64,000 nucleotides of DNA from Macrocybe gigantea (lineage: Eukaryota; Basidiomycota; Agaricomycetes; Agaricales; Callistosporiaceae): positions 186,001-250,000 of the forward strand of contig SJRY01000068.1 of the NCBI GenBank assembly GCA_011319805.1. The letters are read 5' to 3'. Under the pieces are notes generated by a model. It did not search any database. It saw only the letters and a list, made by a program, of their open reading frames with translations, and was not told the origin of the DNA. A program made the position numbers and the translations under genes. Below are positions 35,691-48,011 of this stretch, piece after piece. Position 1 is the stretch's first letter; each line of letters begins with the position of its first letter.

Positions 35691-35823
35691 TTCACCGACG
35701 GAGAAAGAGAAATTCTGAGCTTCACCAACAATCAAGCGACTTACATAATCTCCCAAGACTTACTCTCTCCTGACATCTTCTCCCAGCCTCTTCGTTCTAA
35801 CCAATAACAACGCTCTCAATGGA

Positions 35824-38800
35824 ATGGATTCGTGGCCGGCAAATGTCGAAACCAAGTCCCCTGCAGCCATCCGCCGAAGAAAACGAGAAATCAGGAACTA
35901 TACCCCATCCAACAATTTTCTCTCCATAACACCTGGCTCCGCGAATGCCGTTACCTTGTATGATTCTCAAGGCCGTCTAAAATGGACGTCGGTCCTTAAT
36001 GACACCCCTCAAGGTACGAAAATAAGAGGAACCAAGCCTCAGTATGATCTGACCGCTGCGTCAGCTCGTCCCGCGTTGGACGCTGCAATAACTATATTCC
36101 CTTCGACACGCATCCCAGTTCCGGAAATGCCCCATCTATCTATCCGTCAACGCACAGAACAAGGCGTAAGTGAGTAGACTATTATGCAAGGATTGTTTTT
36201 ACCTACCTGTTTAGGCCCATTTCATTCGTACTCACCTGCCAGATGTGGATATACCATTCGAACTCTTGAGAGATGAAATTACGGAAGATACCAGCACTTA
36301 TTTGAAGATCCGAAACTTCAACCCTTATGTGGGACGTCTACTCCAGCCAATAATTTCCCGCAATTCGGCGTTCCTTGCGTTTCCTATGGGTCCACTTGAT
36401 AGGGACCTCAGTAAGCACGGATGTTCTGTTGTCCGGCAAGGACATAGTTGAATCCCGATCATCCCACAGATATATCACCTCTGTCTTTGAATGGAGACGA
36501 AGAATTGACTTTTAAACCTACTCCTTCACCGGTTGCCTCGTTTCCGACTCCTATACAAGACATCACCACGTCCAGAACATGCCCTTCGTCAGATTCTTTC
36601 GGTGAGTCAAGTCTCTGCTTACATGAAATCAGCACTTATTTTCTCGTTAGGAACACTTGTCTTAGTGCGGACCTACGGCAGTGTCTCTATCTTCGAATTT
36701 GTCGAAGAAAATGGCAGTTATCAGCCGAGTGTCATTAGTTTAGCCAAAGTCAGGCCTGAACATGTCCGAGGACAGACAATACTAAGCACGGATATCTCTT
36801 CTCTGTCGCGTGAAGCTTTAATGCTCACTGACAAGGGTGAGCTTTACCGAGTTCACATGGATCACGGCGCAGATTCGTTGCGTGTGCTATTCTCATGTTT
36901 CTGCCTGAATCATTTGCTCAACAACGATGCAGGAGCAACATATACGCGTGCAATGAAGAGGTGGTTGAAGCTAATCAAGACTTATTTTGGAGAGTTGTCA
37001 TGCATGATCAAGACCCTCAGTGCGTCATTGCGTCCAACAATAGGCTCCTGAGCATTGATCTGCGAGTAAGTCGCTCGTTACCCTATTTTCTCGACCAGTC
37101 TGAATTATCATAAAGACAGATTCCGCCACGAATTCATTTGTGCTTCCGAACATCCGCGACTTAATTACGTCTGTGCAATATTCGGGAGCATGCAATCACG
37201 TCCAGTTATCCACGACTCGGGAGATCATCTGGTTAGACAAAAGAAATCCTTCAAAAGCGCTGATTGGTTGTCAACATGGCCGGAAGTATGACCGATCTCT
37301 TGAGCTGCACGCTTTACTTTCAAAGCCAGGTCTGGCGCGGCCTTTCTGAACATGATTACGCATATGACTTAACCTTTCCTGACAGATCTAACGTTCTTGA
37401 CATCGCGAAAAAATAGCCTGGTTACTCTGTATGATGTTTCTTATGGGAGTGGTAACCTCATACACCTCAATGGCATGCCTCAAAGTCTGTCTCCCTCCAG
37501 CTGTCAGCTCCGCGATCAGGCGTTCTTTGCAACTTCTCCTAGCGAGACTCTCAGTGCAAGTACAATCGACCTGTTCAGTTTGACGACCCATAGTGCTCTG
37601 CTACACACGGGTATTCATATGAAGCCATCGTCAAAAAGGCGCACATTTCGCCCCAACTGGAGCAGCGAAATCCAAGATTTGGAAACCAAGTTTAAGATGC
37701 TTACGCCGGACGTTGGTCCATCGGGTGATAAGGATTTTGCTGAAGTCGATTTTTCTGCCACATACGAGGGTGAGCTCTTGTCCATAGTCATTCACTCCGG
37801 TCTCAAAGTATACGCCTTAAGATCTATATGTTGTCCCAGCAAGGGCAGAAGAAGAAGAAGAGGAAGCAAGAAAGGAGGAAGTTTACGATGTGATTGAGAA
37901 AATACCGCTGTTCTGGCAGCAATCGAATCCTTCGACGAACCACATGTTAACCATGTCAGTTTTGCCGATTCTGGTTAAGAGTCTCCATCTGAACTAGTTT
38001 CTTAGGTACGACATGGTGTTCCGTTCCGGCAAAGAGCCAAAACAAGCATCAAGAGCAGATTTTCTGACTGGCAGTGCTCTTAGTTCTGCACGAGGATTTC
38101 GGGCATTGTCACAAGGTCGCATAACAGAACAACAACTGAAACAAGGCGCTCAATGGTACTACGACCTTTCTCCACAACTTCAATGCCTACTTGGACCGTC
38201 CTTCTCTTCCAATGTGGTGATCCTGGCGGAGAATTTGAAGAAACACGACTTGATGGTTGATCCCAAACGAACGCCTCGGTCATTGCAGCAGGAGAAGAGT
38301 GCACGAAGACAGTTGGCCATGGATCTGGCCCTGTCCAGCCACGTTTTCTATTCCCAAGGCTTCACTTCAGATGGGCTCGAAAACTTGACGAAGACATTGT
38401 CCTTGAATAACGAACCTCCAAGTATCACGTTCAGGTATCTCCGTCCTGCATCAAAATCCGATGATGCGCAAAAGGAAAGAGCGGAGCCGAACATATCACC
38501 CGGTGTTAGAGCACTATTGCAGGACTGGGTCGTTGGCTCGAAGCTCGGAGAATATGAATTGGGGGTGATGAGTCTGGAGACGAACTTCTAAAACGTTCGC
38601 CTGTAAAAACGAGGTCCAGAGAGCCACAAAATGGCCAAAGACCTTTTTTTGGCAGTCATTCACAGCAACCTCCAGTAATTGCGTCGTCGACGCCGCTTCT
38701 TGTGCAGTCACAGGACACCATGAGGCAGCCCCCAAAGCTCGTGCATCACGGCAGCCAGTTCGTCGACAGGGCTTCGGCTTTCCCAGAGGCAACGCAAACG

Positions 38801-38896
38801 CAGATGGCTAATACTCAGATACTGCCTGGTCCTTTTGGCGGACGGAACGTGTTCAACAAGAAGAGGGCAACGAAGAAACGTGTCGGAGGGTTTTGA
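35824..38896 (+). CDS. RRN6/TAF1C-like RNA polymerase I core-factor subunit (probable one-base frameshift)
   Basis: Candidate Pol I core-factor subunit of the Rrn6/TAF1C family, acting in the nucleolus. Many exons. The N-terminal half reads as beta-rich repeats (GTLVLVRTYGSVSIFEFVEE, REALMLTDKGELYRVHMD, QLSTTREIIWLDKR, SLVTLYDVSY). A charged linker (poly-Glu in AEEEEEEARKEE) is followed by helical sequence (YDMVFRSGKEP). The C-terminus (TQILPGPFGGR, then a Lys/Arg-rich end KKRVGGF) is the best family mark. The frame breaks at a G5 run at 38561-38565. One extra G joins the upstream frame to the downstream frame; no intron with the right phase was found. Family assignment is by pattern only. 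Confidence 0.68.
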
Positions 38897-39143
38897 GGCG
38901 CGAGGCGTCGGTCGTATACAATTTCGATCATCTTTGTAGGGCAAACAAAAAATAAAAAGTTGTATTGGAGCCTTGAATCTCGCGTTTCCTGTGACGGTCA
39001 AGGTTTCTCTGTTCCTGTCATCAACTTCGCTTTGAAACAAACCGACTGCTTGACCACTCTTGCTATCATTCCAATCCACTAGGCACAGTTGTGCCAGCAA
39101 GTCCACGAAGCTGGACCGTCGGCTAGCACCGTGACCGTGCTCT

Positions 39144-40701
39144 ATGGATGGAAAAAGGCGGGATATGGAACACAATCAACCAACGAAGCAGGATTGACGC
39201 GATTTTTTCAGGACATCTAACCCTCTATATGATCCGGCTGCATTCAATGATGCTCTTCGACGTGCGCTTTCCAGCGTTCTTTCTTGTCTAGCGAAGTCTT
39301 CATGCTCCATTACAGGCAACAAGGCGGTCGTCTGCGCTCTCACGGCTAGTTACATATCCACCTTTGCTGGCTATCCAGTGAGCACTTCATAGTCGTATCT
39401 CCTTGCGGAAATGATTTTCCGTGTTGAAAACGACCCGCCGCTAGCTGGACTCGCTCAAGTCGAGACTGCAGACGACGAAAACGCCTGTCACCATTCCAGG
39501 ACTGGCGAGCCTTGTTTACCGCGAGGAGGGCATCATGGGATTCTATCGCGGACTTTGGATACCCCTCATGACGATCTCATTCGTTCGTGCGTTCTATGGT
39601 GCCCTGTTTCGAGTTCTCGGTCGTTCTCATGCTTCCCTTATGAAGGAGCCGCAAGTTTTACGATCTACAACCGCACGAAAGAACATTTCTGGAATCATAA
39701 TATATTATGTCGTAATCATATTTTCGATGTCGCCGTTACCGGTGGTTTCAGCGGTGCTATGTCTGGTGCACTAATTTCCTTCACGAGTGCTCGTGAGTGT
39801 CATCAAGTTTTTAAGGAATATCACTCTCCTAATGCTATCTCCAGCGTTTGAGCTGGTCAAGGTTCGATCCATCAACCAATCTGCCTAACAAGTTTCTTAG
39901 ATGCTGTGACTAGGTCCGGCGACAACTGGAATATATCATCGCGGCGAGCAAGGGAATCTCTCTTACCAAGCCACCAGGAACCGTTGAAGCGGTTAGGGAT
40001 ATTTTCAGAACAAACGGAATAACCGGCTTGTATACGGGCTTTCGTCTGCATTTCCGTTAGTGTCTTGTTCGTTCTGTAATCCGTTGGTCTTGACATAAAA
40101 TTCCGTTATCTAGTGCGTGACACGTCTGGGACTGCGCTATACTTTTTAGAGTACGATGGAATGCGACATCTGTTGGGCCGCAACAGATTGGGAGAGCAGG
40201 GTCCTACTCCGCCTTGGTTGCCGATACACCAATCCGTGGTACCTTTTGTTTGTGGTTCATTGGCTGGAGTAACGACCTCCTTTCCACCTTCAGCTTAGCT
40301 TTAACATTGACATATTCGCAGGTGACGTCTTGGGCTCTCATCTATCCTCTTGATGTGTAAGTTTGATCACGATTTGCCTTCCCTGTATGGCTAAGAAATC
40401 TGCATATAGGGTCAAGACCAAAGTTCAGCAACGTGCGTTAGCAGGAGAAAAATATCGTGGTCCCCTCGAAACCTTACACCGCCTTGTTCGAGGTGTGTTC
40501 GGTATCAATTCAGTGAAGAGAACGTACGGAGAATGTGGATTTGCAGGTACCGATCCGAACAATCCTAAGCCTCTCTTGGCTGGAATTGCAAGGATCTACC
40601 GAGGATTGGGCGTGAGCGCCGTTCGCAGCATCACGACACACGGGCTTCTCTGGACTTTCTTCGACATAGTTGCAGGCTACATTGACAATCTTCCGCGTTG
40701 A
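39144..40701 (+). CDS. Mitochondrial carrier family (SLC25) protein
   Basis: Inner-membrane solute carrier with three repeats. Signature motifs: YPLDSLKSRLQ (repeat 1), AFELVKVRRQLE (repeat 2) and YPLDVVKTKVQQ (repeat 3), each followed by a GxxGxYRG-like helix (GIMGFYRGLW, GITGLYTGF, ARIYRGLG). The substrate cannot be read from these motifs. The 5' end is unresolved. The frame is open from about 39211, and joining to ATG 39144 (MDGKR) needs an intron that has no GT donor; only a GC donor fits. Otherwise an in-frame TGA interrupts it. Confidence 0.85.
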
Positions 40702-40938
40702 CGAGCATCGGACATTCGCATTGAAAAGAACATACCGCATACTCCAAGTTATGGGTAAACATCTAACTTAGAACCAAAAGATATCACACAAATTGTATCA
40801 TGAAGTCACTGAAAATGATAATGTATTGCACGTCACCATTCCAGCTGGTTCTAACACCCAAGTTCTGTCACCTCTTGTGGTGTTGCTACATGCAGTCAGC
40901 GTGATGATTATCAAAAACGTTTGACAAATCTGGCATTT

Positions 40939-42998
40939 TCACCGAGCCTGAACATAGTCGTCGATTTTCAACAACAGACAGACGGTTTCCGTCGCGAGTT
41001 CGATGGCACTTGTAGATACTAGTAAAGGCTGTACAACGTCCTCTTCCAAAATGTTGGATATCAGACCCTGCACAATGTAGATTGGCAACTAAAAATGCTC
41101 AAGAAAATTGGGTTCATACCTTGCGCACGTTGATGCCAGCATTGCGCTCGCCAAGTGCATGTCGGTTTCTCAGCTCCGTGACGATTGCGATGGGATTCAA
41201 ACCCGCGTTCTCCGCCAGCGTTGTTGGTATGACCTCAAGCGCATCTGCGTACGCTTGGAAACAATACGCCTCCATGCCCCTCAGAGATTGCGCGTGCTGT
41301 GACAACAGTCGGGAGACATGAATTTCTGGAGCCCCGCCACCACTTATTAGCGCCCTGAAAGTAAAGAAGGACATCAAAATTAGGCAAGACAGAGGTGAAG
41401 GGGGTTACCTCTTCTTGACAAGGCATCGCACGACGCACAACGCATCATGCAGACTGCGCTCGCACTCTTCGACGACAAGATTATTGCTTCCCATCGCGAG
41501 TACACTGACTGTCCGTCCTCGATTCTTCACACCGGTTATGCGAACAACCTTAGCACCAGAGCGGCTATCCTCTTCCACCAAATCTGCATAGCCAAGTTTA
41601 TCTTCCGTGAACGCCTCGATGTCGGCGACGGGTTTGCATCCCAGACTCTTTGATAGGAAATCTATTTCGTCGCGCTCAACGTCTTTAACGACCAGAATGT
41701 TGAGCCGTTTAAGGAAGTTGAGGGAGACATCGTCCACGGCGTCGCGAAGAATCGACTTTTGAATGAGAAGCACGTTACAGTTCGCCTTTTTGATTTTCTT
41801 GCACATGTTAAGGAGATATTGGCGACCTTCCTTGATCACCTTGTCCATCTGGCGATAATCGTTGATGACAACTGTATTGTCCATCTTAGGACGGCGTCAG
41901 CTGCGACTTGAGAGAGAAAAGGTGACAAGGGACTGACATCAGGTTTAGGCGCGCTTAGTTGGAATTGAATAATGGCGATTTTTGCCTTTTCCATGCGAGT
42001 CGGTCCACCAGCAGAGACAACGACGTTCTGGTTAAGAACAACGCCATCTACCAACTCAGTGTCTTCGATGGTCCCTCCCACTTTCTTCACAACGCGAATA
42101 TCCCGAAGATCGACATTTGATGATGTAGGGGTGACCAATCGCATCACTGCGTCAACAGCGATGGGTGCCAATGTCGAGGAATATTGTGAGACGATCTGCG
42201 AACAGACAGTTAAGACGTGGCTATATTCAGAGACATCATGTCATGCTACAGACCTTCGAATTTAGGGATGTACTAGCGGCCCGAAGCAAACTAGCTTTAT
42301 CACTTAGGTCTACGGGTGTCGAAAGTTCTGTGAGATACTCGACGGCCTTGACAGACGCCTTGAGAAAAGCTTCCGCGATGATTGTGGGGTGAATTCCTTT
42401 CTCCAGCAACTTTTCGGCAGCGCCCAACAGACTCCCGGCGATAACCACGACCGACGTCGTACCGTCTCCCGCCTCGATATCTTGTGCTGCAGAGAGGTCG
42501 ACCAGCTGATGACTGCCTGAGCTACCACACAGAACGAATGAGGCTAACGGAGACTCACCATTTTTGCGGCCGGATGCATGGCTTGAATGCTCTTGAGAAT
42601 CGTGGCGCCATCATTCGTCACGATGACTTCGCCTTTAGATGTTTGAATCTGGCGAACAGTGGAAGCTCCGACAGACTGATCAAGGAACGACGAACATACC
42701 ATCTTGTCCATCCCTTTTGGTCCTAACGACGTCCGGACAGCATCGCTGATAGCTTCGATCCACGAGCAAGTCATGTGAGAATGCAAAGACAAGGAAAGTG
42801 CTCTATTGACGCAAACCTTTCGCAGCAACCATGTTGGAGAGCCGGAGCTCCATCGGTTTACCCTGAAATGCGGGACAAGTGAGAAGATATAAGCGAAACA
42901 GAATCCTGGAGACGCGCCTTGTCGTTAAATGCAGCATTCGCGCCTGATTGCAGCTTGGCAGCTGCTGGAGCGCTCTGAGTAGCTTTGACGGCGGACAT
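40939..42998 (-). CDS. CCT4: T-complex protein 1 subunit delta (chaperonin CCT4)
   Basis: Subunit of the cytosolic TRiC/CCT chaperonin that folds actin and tubulin. About ten short exons. Motifs: [22 protein letters not shown], the ATPase motif [18 protein letters not shown], delta-specific [15 protein letters not shown] and [33 protein letters not shown], and the C-terminal [13 protein letters not shown]. The start at 42998 (MSAVKATQ) fits. It is divergent from UFD1 with 135 bp between starts. Confidence 0.95.
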
Positions 42999-43133
42999 GA
43001 GGAGGAGAATGAATGCGTTTAATCTCGACGCGTTTCTGAAATCTCGTCACGGTCACGGTGTGACGCGGACACATTCATAGATTGCGTATGCACAGCACTC
43101 CCGCTATACATCGTCCAGCTATAATCCCTGCAG

Positions 43134-44870
43134 ATGGACTTCGTACGTGCATATAGAGGCTATATCGTGTAACCTCTGATATTGATCCATGCTAGTTTGG
43201 CAATCCTCACGCACCTGGTGGCATCCTCGCCCACCTGGCTGGGTAACAGTCTGTTATCATGTCTTTGACCTCGATTCTGACGTTTTATCAGCGGAATTCC
43301 AGGCGGATTTGGAACTCGAATGGGTCGTGCACCCCCACGGGCATATGACGACTACTTCAAAGCCTACAGCATGGCTATGCTGCCTGGAAGAGAAAGAGAG
43401 AATGTTTCATATGGCGGGAAGAGTACGCGTCATCCTTGTGAAAGTCTACTGGTCTTCGCTGATCTTTTTGGAACATAGTCATCATGCCACCATCCGCTCT
43501 CGCGAATCTCACCAACCTCGAGCTAGAGTCTCCGTGGATGTTTCAACTACGTAATCCTGCCAACCCTGCTGCATCAACGCATGCCGGTGTCCTAGAATTC
43601 ATCGCCGAGGAAGGCGTCGTCCACCTGCCGTATTGGATGATGAAGACGCTTCGTTTGAACGAGGGTGACCCAATTCGCATTACTGGAGCAGAACTGCCCA
43701 AAGGAAAACTTGTCAAGCTGCAAGCTCAAACAGTACACTTTTTAGAAATCTCAGATCCAAAGGCAGTGTAAGTGGATATGATATCGGATATGATCTGAAG
43801 GCCTTCAGATGCAGTTCATGCTCATTGGAATTACCGTCCAAAGGCTTGAACAATCATTGCGGAACTTTTCTGCCCTTACACAGGGTGATATCATTGAAAT
43901 ATCTTATAATTCCATCGTATTCGGCCTGCTCGTGATGGAGACGAAACCAGGAGGCGAAGGAATTAGCGTGCTTGACACAGATTTGGAAGTAGACTTTGCT
44001 CCTCCCGTTGGTTATGTCGAACCAGAACGGCCAAAAGCCGCACCTCCAGCAACAATGGCGTCAAAGCTGAAAATCGATCTTAATTCATCGTCGCCTGGTT
44101 CGTCACGCCCTGGTTCGTCATTGAGCGGAGGTTTCGCTGGGGCTAGCACAGGTGCTACTACGGTCAGCAAGGGGGGAGACCAGTGGGAGAGCTTCAAGGG
44201 TAGGGGCGAGACTCTAGCCGGCCGCAAGACAAAGGGGAAGGGTATCAGCCACCGGAAAGTTGAAGAAGTCGCGGAAGAGAGCAAGATCATCAGGACTGAG
44301 TATGGGTTTTGTCCTTCATTTCTTCTTTCTCTAATCATCTCGCCTGTAGTCGCCATCGGATCGTTTCGAACAGCACATTTGACTCTGACGTCAAAGTTCC
44401 TGCGGCCCTTAATCTTCCCTTTGGTCAGCTATTCTTCGGCTTCAAAGTCCCTGCCTACACACCACCGTCCACCGAAAATGCGCAATCCAACAATCACTCT
44501 ACTCAGGTATGTCGAGAGTAGCTTGAAGGCGATGGTATTTACTCACAATCGGCGCTAGGAACCCCGTCATGCCTTCACTGGATCAGGCCAAACGTTAAGT
44601 GGAAGATCAAACCCATCGAATTCTTCCAAAGGCAAGGAGAAAGAAACCTCTTCAAGCCAAACATATGCCAGTTCGGCGCTATTCACTGGGGCAGGCCGTA
44701 TGCTCGGCGGACGCTCAGCTCCATCAGAGCCTCCAGCGCTTGAGGCCGGTGCTGCCCGCCCCACAAACCCTCCCCGATGGAATACCCGGTCAGCCAAAGT
44801 AAAAGAACGAAGCCCGACGCCCGACTGGGGTGTAGATGACGACGATGTCATCATGATTGACAGCGACTAG
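43134..44870 (+). CDS. UFD1: Ubiquitin fusion degradation protein 1
   Basis: Cofactor of the Cdc48/p97 segregase with Npl4 in ER-associated and other ubiquitin-dependent degradation. The short first exon (MDF) joins FGNPHAPGG. The N-terminal double-psi barrel reads YDDYFKAYSMAMLPG, KIIMPPSALANL, SPWMFQLRNP, HAGVLEFIAEEGVVHLPYWMM and TQGDIIEISYN. A Ser/Gly-rich linker follows. The C-terminal region has FTGSGQTLSGR and an acidic end (DDDDVIMIDSD). Six or seven introns. The stop lies 124 bp from that of NMT1, convergent. Confidence 0.94.
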
Positions 44871-44994
44871 AAGTGCTGATTTTCTCATTCGTTGACCACG
44901 TTTCCTTGTCCTCATCGTTGTGTACTTCATCTACATTGTTAGGGTTCTTAGCCCTTGCAACCATCGTAAAACTTGGGGTGTAAAATATACAAGA

Positions 44995-47099
44995 CTAGAG
45001 CATGACCACACCCACTCCCTTGCCCTCAGGAACACCGTTTTCTGAATTCATACCAGACAAGGAAGCGGTTCGCCAATTGTATAAGTAAAAGTTCAGGATC
45101 CCGTCGCCGATGCCAAACTGTAAAAAGCAATGAGGATGAAGACAGACGTAACTTGGTCACCCGGAACAAGTCATACCTTCAGATCTTGCAGTATGGAGAC
45201 ATTGTCCATTAACGTCAAGGCATTAAACACGTCGAACTTTGCCTCGTTCGCGACTACGAGAGCGTCGCAGATCAGATTTTCGAGTCTTTTCTTTAATTTA
45301 CCATCGTCCGCATCGTCCTCAAAGGCCGTTTCCGTTGCATAATAATAGAGATAAGCAGCTTGGAGGACGGGGTATTTGGTATTGTTAATGACTGTCGAAG
45401 GTAGCGAATAGAAGGAAAAGAAATCGGTGATCTTGTGCGTTTCCGGGTCCTGATGCGAGTCATAGGAGTCAAGTAGCTACGGCATACCTGGAATTGTTGG
45501 GCTCGTACCTCGACAACGTATGCCCACGTTACTTGACCTTGTCTCCTGTTCATGCTCCCGTCACTAGTGGCGGTCGTGCCTTTTCCACTCATAAACTGGT
45601 GTCTGATCTCCTCGACGCTGAACACCGGAACCATATCAAACCTTTTCATAAAGCGAGTAAAGAGATCTGCGACTTGATCAATGTCCTTGTCGTCCATTTC
45701 GCGCACGCCTTGGATTGAGAAGCTGGTGGGCACTTTGTTGACTCTGATCATCCGCGCCAAGGTCATGTTACGCGGGACATAGCAAAATTTAATGTCCACT
45801 AGCTTTGGAATATTCAGCAATCGATGATAATATCTTTGGAGTGGGGTCGATTTGAGAACCCTTTGACGATTTTCAATGGCATAATTCTTCTTAAAACGTA
45901 CCTGCAAACGGAAACTGGGGTGGGTATGACAACGCCCGCCGTATAGATGGCTTGGAATATGCCCTTAAGATGTACTTGTCTTGTAACCTCCTTGATTAAG
46001 ACCGGGGCCAGGCGCTTAGACCGAAGCTTCTTGTGCACGCAAAGGTAATTTATCTCGCAAGCCAAGAAAACACTGAGAGGCCTTGCTTAGAGGCAGGGAG
46101 CGAAGGTCATGCGCATCGTACCTACTTTTGGCGAACGCGTAGCGTTATGGGAACGCCAGAGATAAAAGCGACCAGTTTCTTGTTCGAAGAAACGCGGACA
46201 CCGATATGCCATTCCTTGAAGTGGCCTGGAGGCTTCAATGCCCTAAACAAACCTAATCTCAGAGAGCCTGAAACGAGTGCAAAAGGATCGTTGCGTACCA
46301 CTGAAGAAATTCTGAGCTATATTGGAAGCGGAACGACGCGTCGTCGTCCTCTACGTAGTTCAGCGAAAGCAGATCGTAGACTTCCTTGATCTGAAGGACG
46401 ATCAAGATAGGAACGGGTAAGATTTCGTCTCATCGGGATGAAAACATACCGACCTGCTTCTGGTCATCAATATCTAAAGTTGTCCATTCGAAATCCTTTG
46501 GCAGAGGGTATGGCTCCTGTCGAACCTCATCTCGAGGCTTCGACGGCTCGATATAACCATCATCCATCGGAGGACCTTCGCCTGTCTATCTATCAGCTCT
46601 TGCCCACCGTATGCCATCGACAGACGTTTATTCACCCCATTGCGGAACCGGTTGTGTGGCCCAAAACTAAAATTTGTAGAGGCACATCGGACGACTACAT
46701 CTATGACAATGGCCGGATATCGTACCTTGTGCTGACCTATGTCCTTCCTGTCGACGCCGCCAGGACCAGCCTTTCCTTTCACGACGTCCATGATTTTGAG
46801 CTGCTCTAGAGCCTGCCTTATGTTTTCCGGAGTCGCCTGAGAAACCGCGGTCCCGCCATCTGACAGGACCTTGTCTACGACCTGATCGACGACTTCCTTG
46901 GGGCCTCGGATTTACCATGAAGTGCGTTCAGAGTCTTTGCGGCCTTGGACTTTTTCTTCTTCTTTTTGCGCGACGTCGTTGACGAGGCTCCCTCGGCATT
47001 AGGGACATCTATCCGTCGATTGAAATCAGACTCCTGGTCAGAGTCGTCGTCCGGCTCAACGGGGTTTGTGGCATCGACGAGGTCTGTCTGAGACGACAT
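44995..47099 (-). CDS. NMT1: Glycylpeptide N-myristoyltransferase
   Basis: Attaches myristate from myristoyl-CoA to N-terminal glycine of target proteins, in the cytosol and on ribosomes. The N-terminus is acidic then polylysine ([13 protein letters not shown]), typical for ribosome targeting. Core motifs are [54 protein letters not shown], and the second signature [17 protein letters not shown]. The extreme C-terminus, GVGVVML, supplies the carboxylate that deprotonates the substrate glycine. Several short introns. Start 47099. Confidence 0.94.
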
Positions 47100-47252
47100 G
47101 ACCGATGAAGAGATGAAGGAAAAGGGCAAGTGCTTCGCTCGACACGTGAGATTAAATTCAAGTTTGTTGTACAAAAAGTAAGGCAGGTAGTAAACGACTA
47201 CACAAATATTCATACAAAAATTACAATTACACTTGCATATTAGGTGTGGCGT

Positions 47253-47838
47253 TTACCCGACGGTGATTCTCTTCGGGGCCTGCTCCGGAGTGGTCTTGGG
47301 GAAGCATACTTCAAGCACACCATTATCCATGTGCGCTTTGATCTCAGTTTCCTACACATGAACAGCTGTCAATGCCCTGGGTCAGGAAAACGAAGACGGT
47401 CGATTCGACGCACCTTGACTCCCTGTGGGAGCTGCAGTGATCGAGAGAACTTGCCGAAACGCCTTTCGCGAACGGCAAACCCTCCTTCGTCGTACTCCTC
47501 GGACGCCTTGGATTCACCAGAAACAGTCAAACGCCCGTTGTGGACGTTGATTTGGACGTCGTCTTTCTTGAGGCCAGGGAGTTCGAATGTGGCTTTTACC
47601 TCGTTCTTCTCAGTATTCTCATGAAGGTCCATCCTGATGAGGGGTAAGAATGGTGAGATGCTGCGACGCATTGAACGAGCTGAGCACACCTCGGCCTAAC
47701 AGCGCGGGCCGCACTTTCAGCCTCTTCGCGGCCACGACGCACCATCTGCGTGCTGGGAGCGGGCCAGCGAGTGCTCAGAGCTTCGTCGAGAAGGCGATCA
47801 AAGTCGTAGAAAGGTTCATAGTACCAGAGGGAGGACAT
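47253..47838 (-). CDS. Small heat-shock protein, HSP20/alpha-crystallin family
   Basis: ATP-independent holdase chaperone. About 155 residues from three exons. The short N-terminus (MSSLWYYEPFYDFDRLLDEA) is followed by the alpha-crystallin domain: MDLHENTEKNEVKATFELPG, DVQINVHNGRLTVSGE, FGKFSRSLQLPQGVK and MDNGVLEVCFPK. The C-terminus has basic, TPEQAPKRITV-type residues, including an I-x-V oligomerisation motif (ITV). A TATA box is visible at 47893-47899 on the coding strand, about 55 bp before the ATG. I did not find a clear tandem heat-shock element. Confidence 0.94.
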
Positions 47839-47892
47839 GATGTTCGTTGCTCTTCAGACTGCTCTGGGGCATTGCTGCGCATTTTATTGGTG

Positions 47893-47899
47893 TTTTATA
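47893..47899 (-). promoter_or_regulatory. TATA box of the HSP20 gene
   Basis: TATAAAA on the minus strand, 55 bp upstream of the HSP20 start codon. Position and sequence fit an inducible TATA-type promoter. Confidence 0.55.
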
Positions 47900-48011
47900 C
47901 GGTTAGTCTGTGGAGAGGCGAATCATCTGGAACGCAATGATCTGCGTCAGACTTTGGTGAAAAGTTAGGAGTATTGAGACATACCTGGCTTAGTCATCAT
48001 CTCTCTCCTTC

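Noticed and set aside
38708..39175. 155-residue minus-strand frame
   Set aside because: It lies opposite the RRN6-like C-terminus, has no family resemblance and begins with a non-ATG codon.
43189..43554. 121-residue plus-strand frame at the start of UFD1
   Set aside because: Wrong frame; the spliced UFD1 exons (MDF, FGNPHAPGG, YDDYFKAYSMAM) account for this region.
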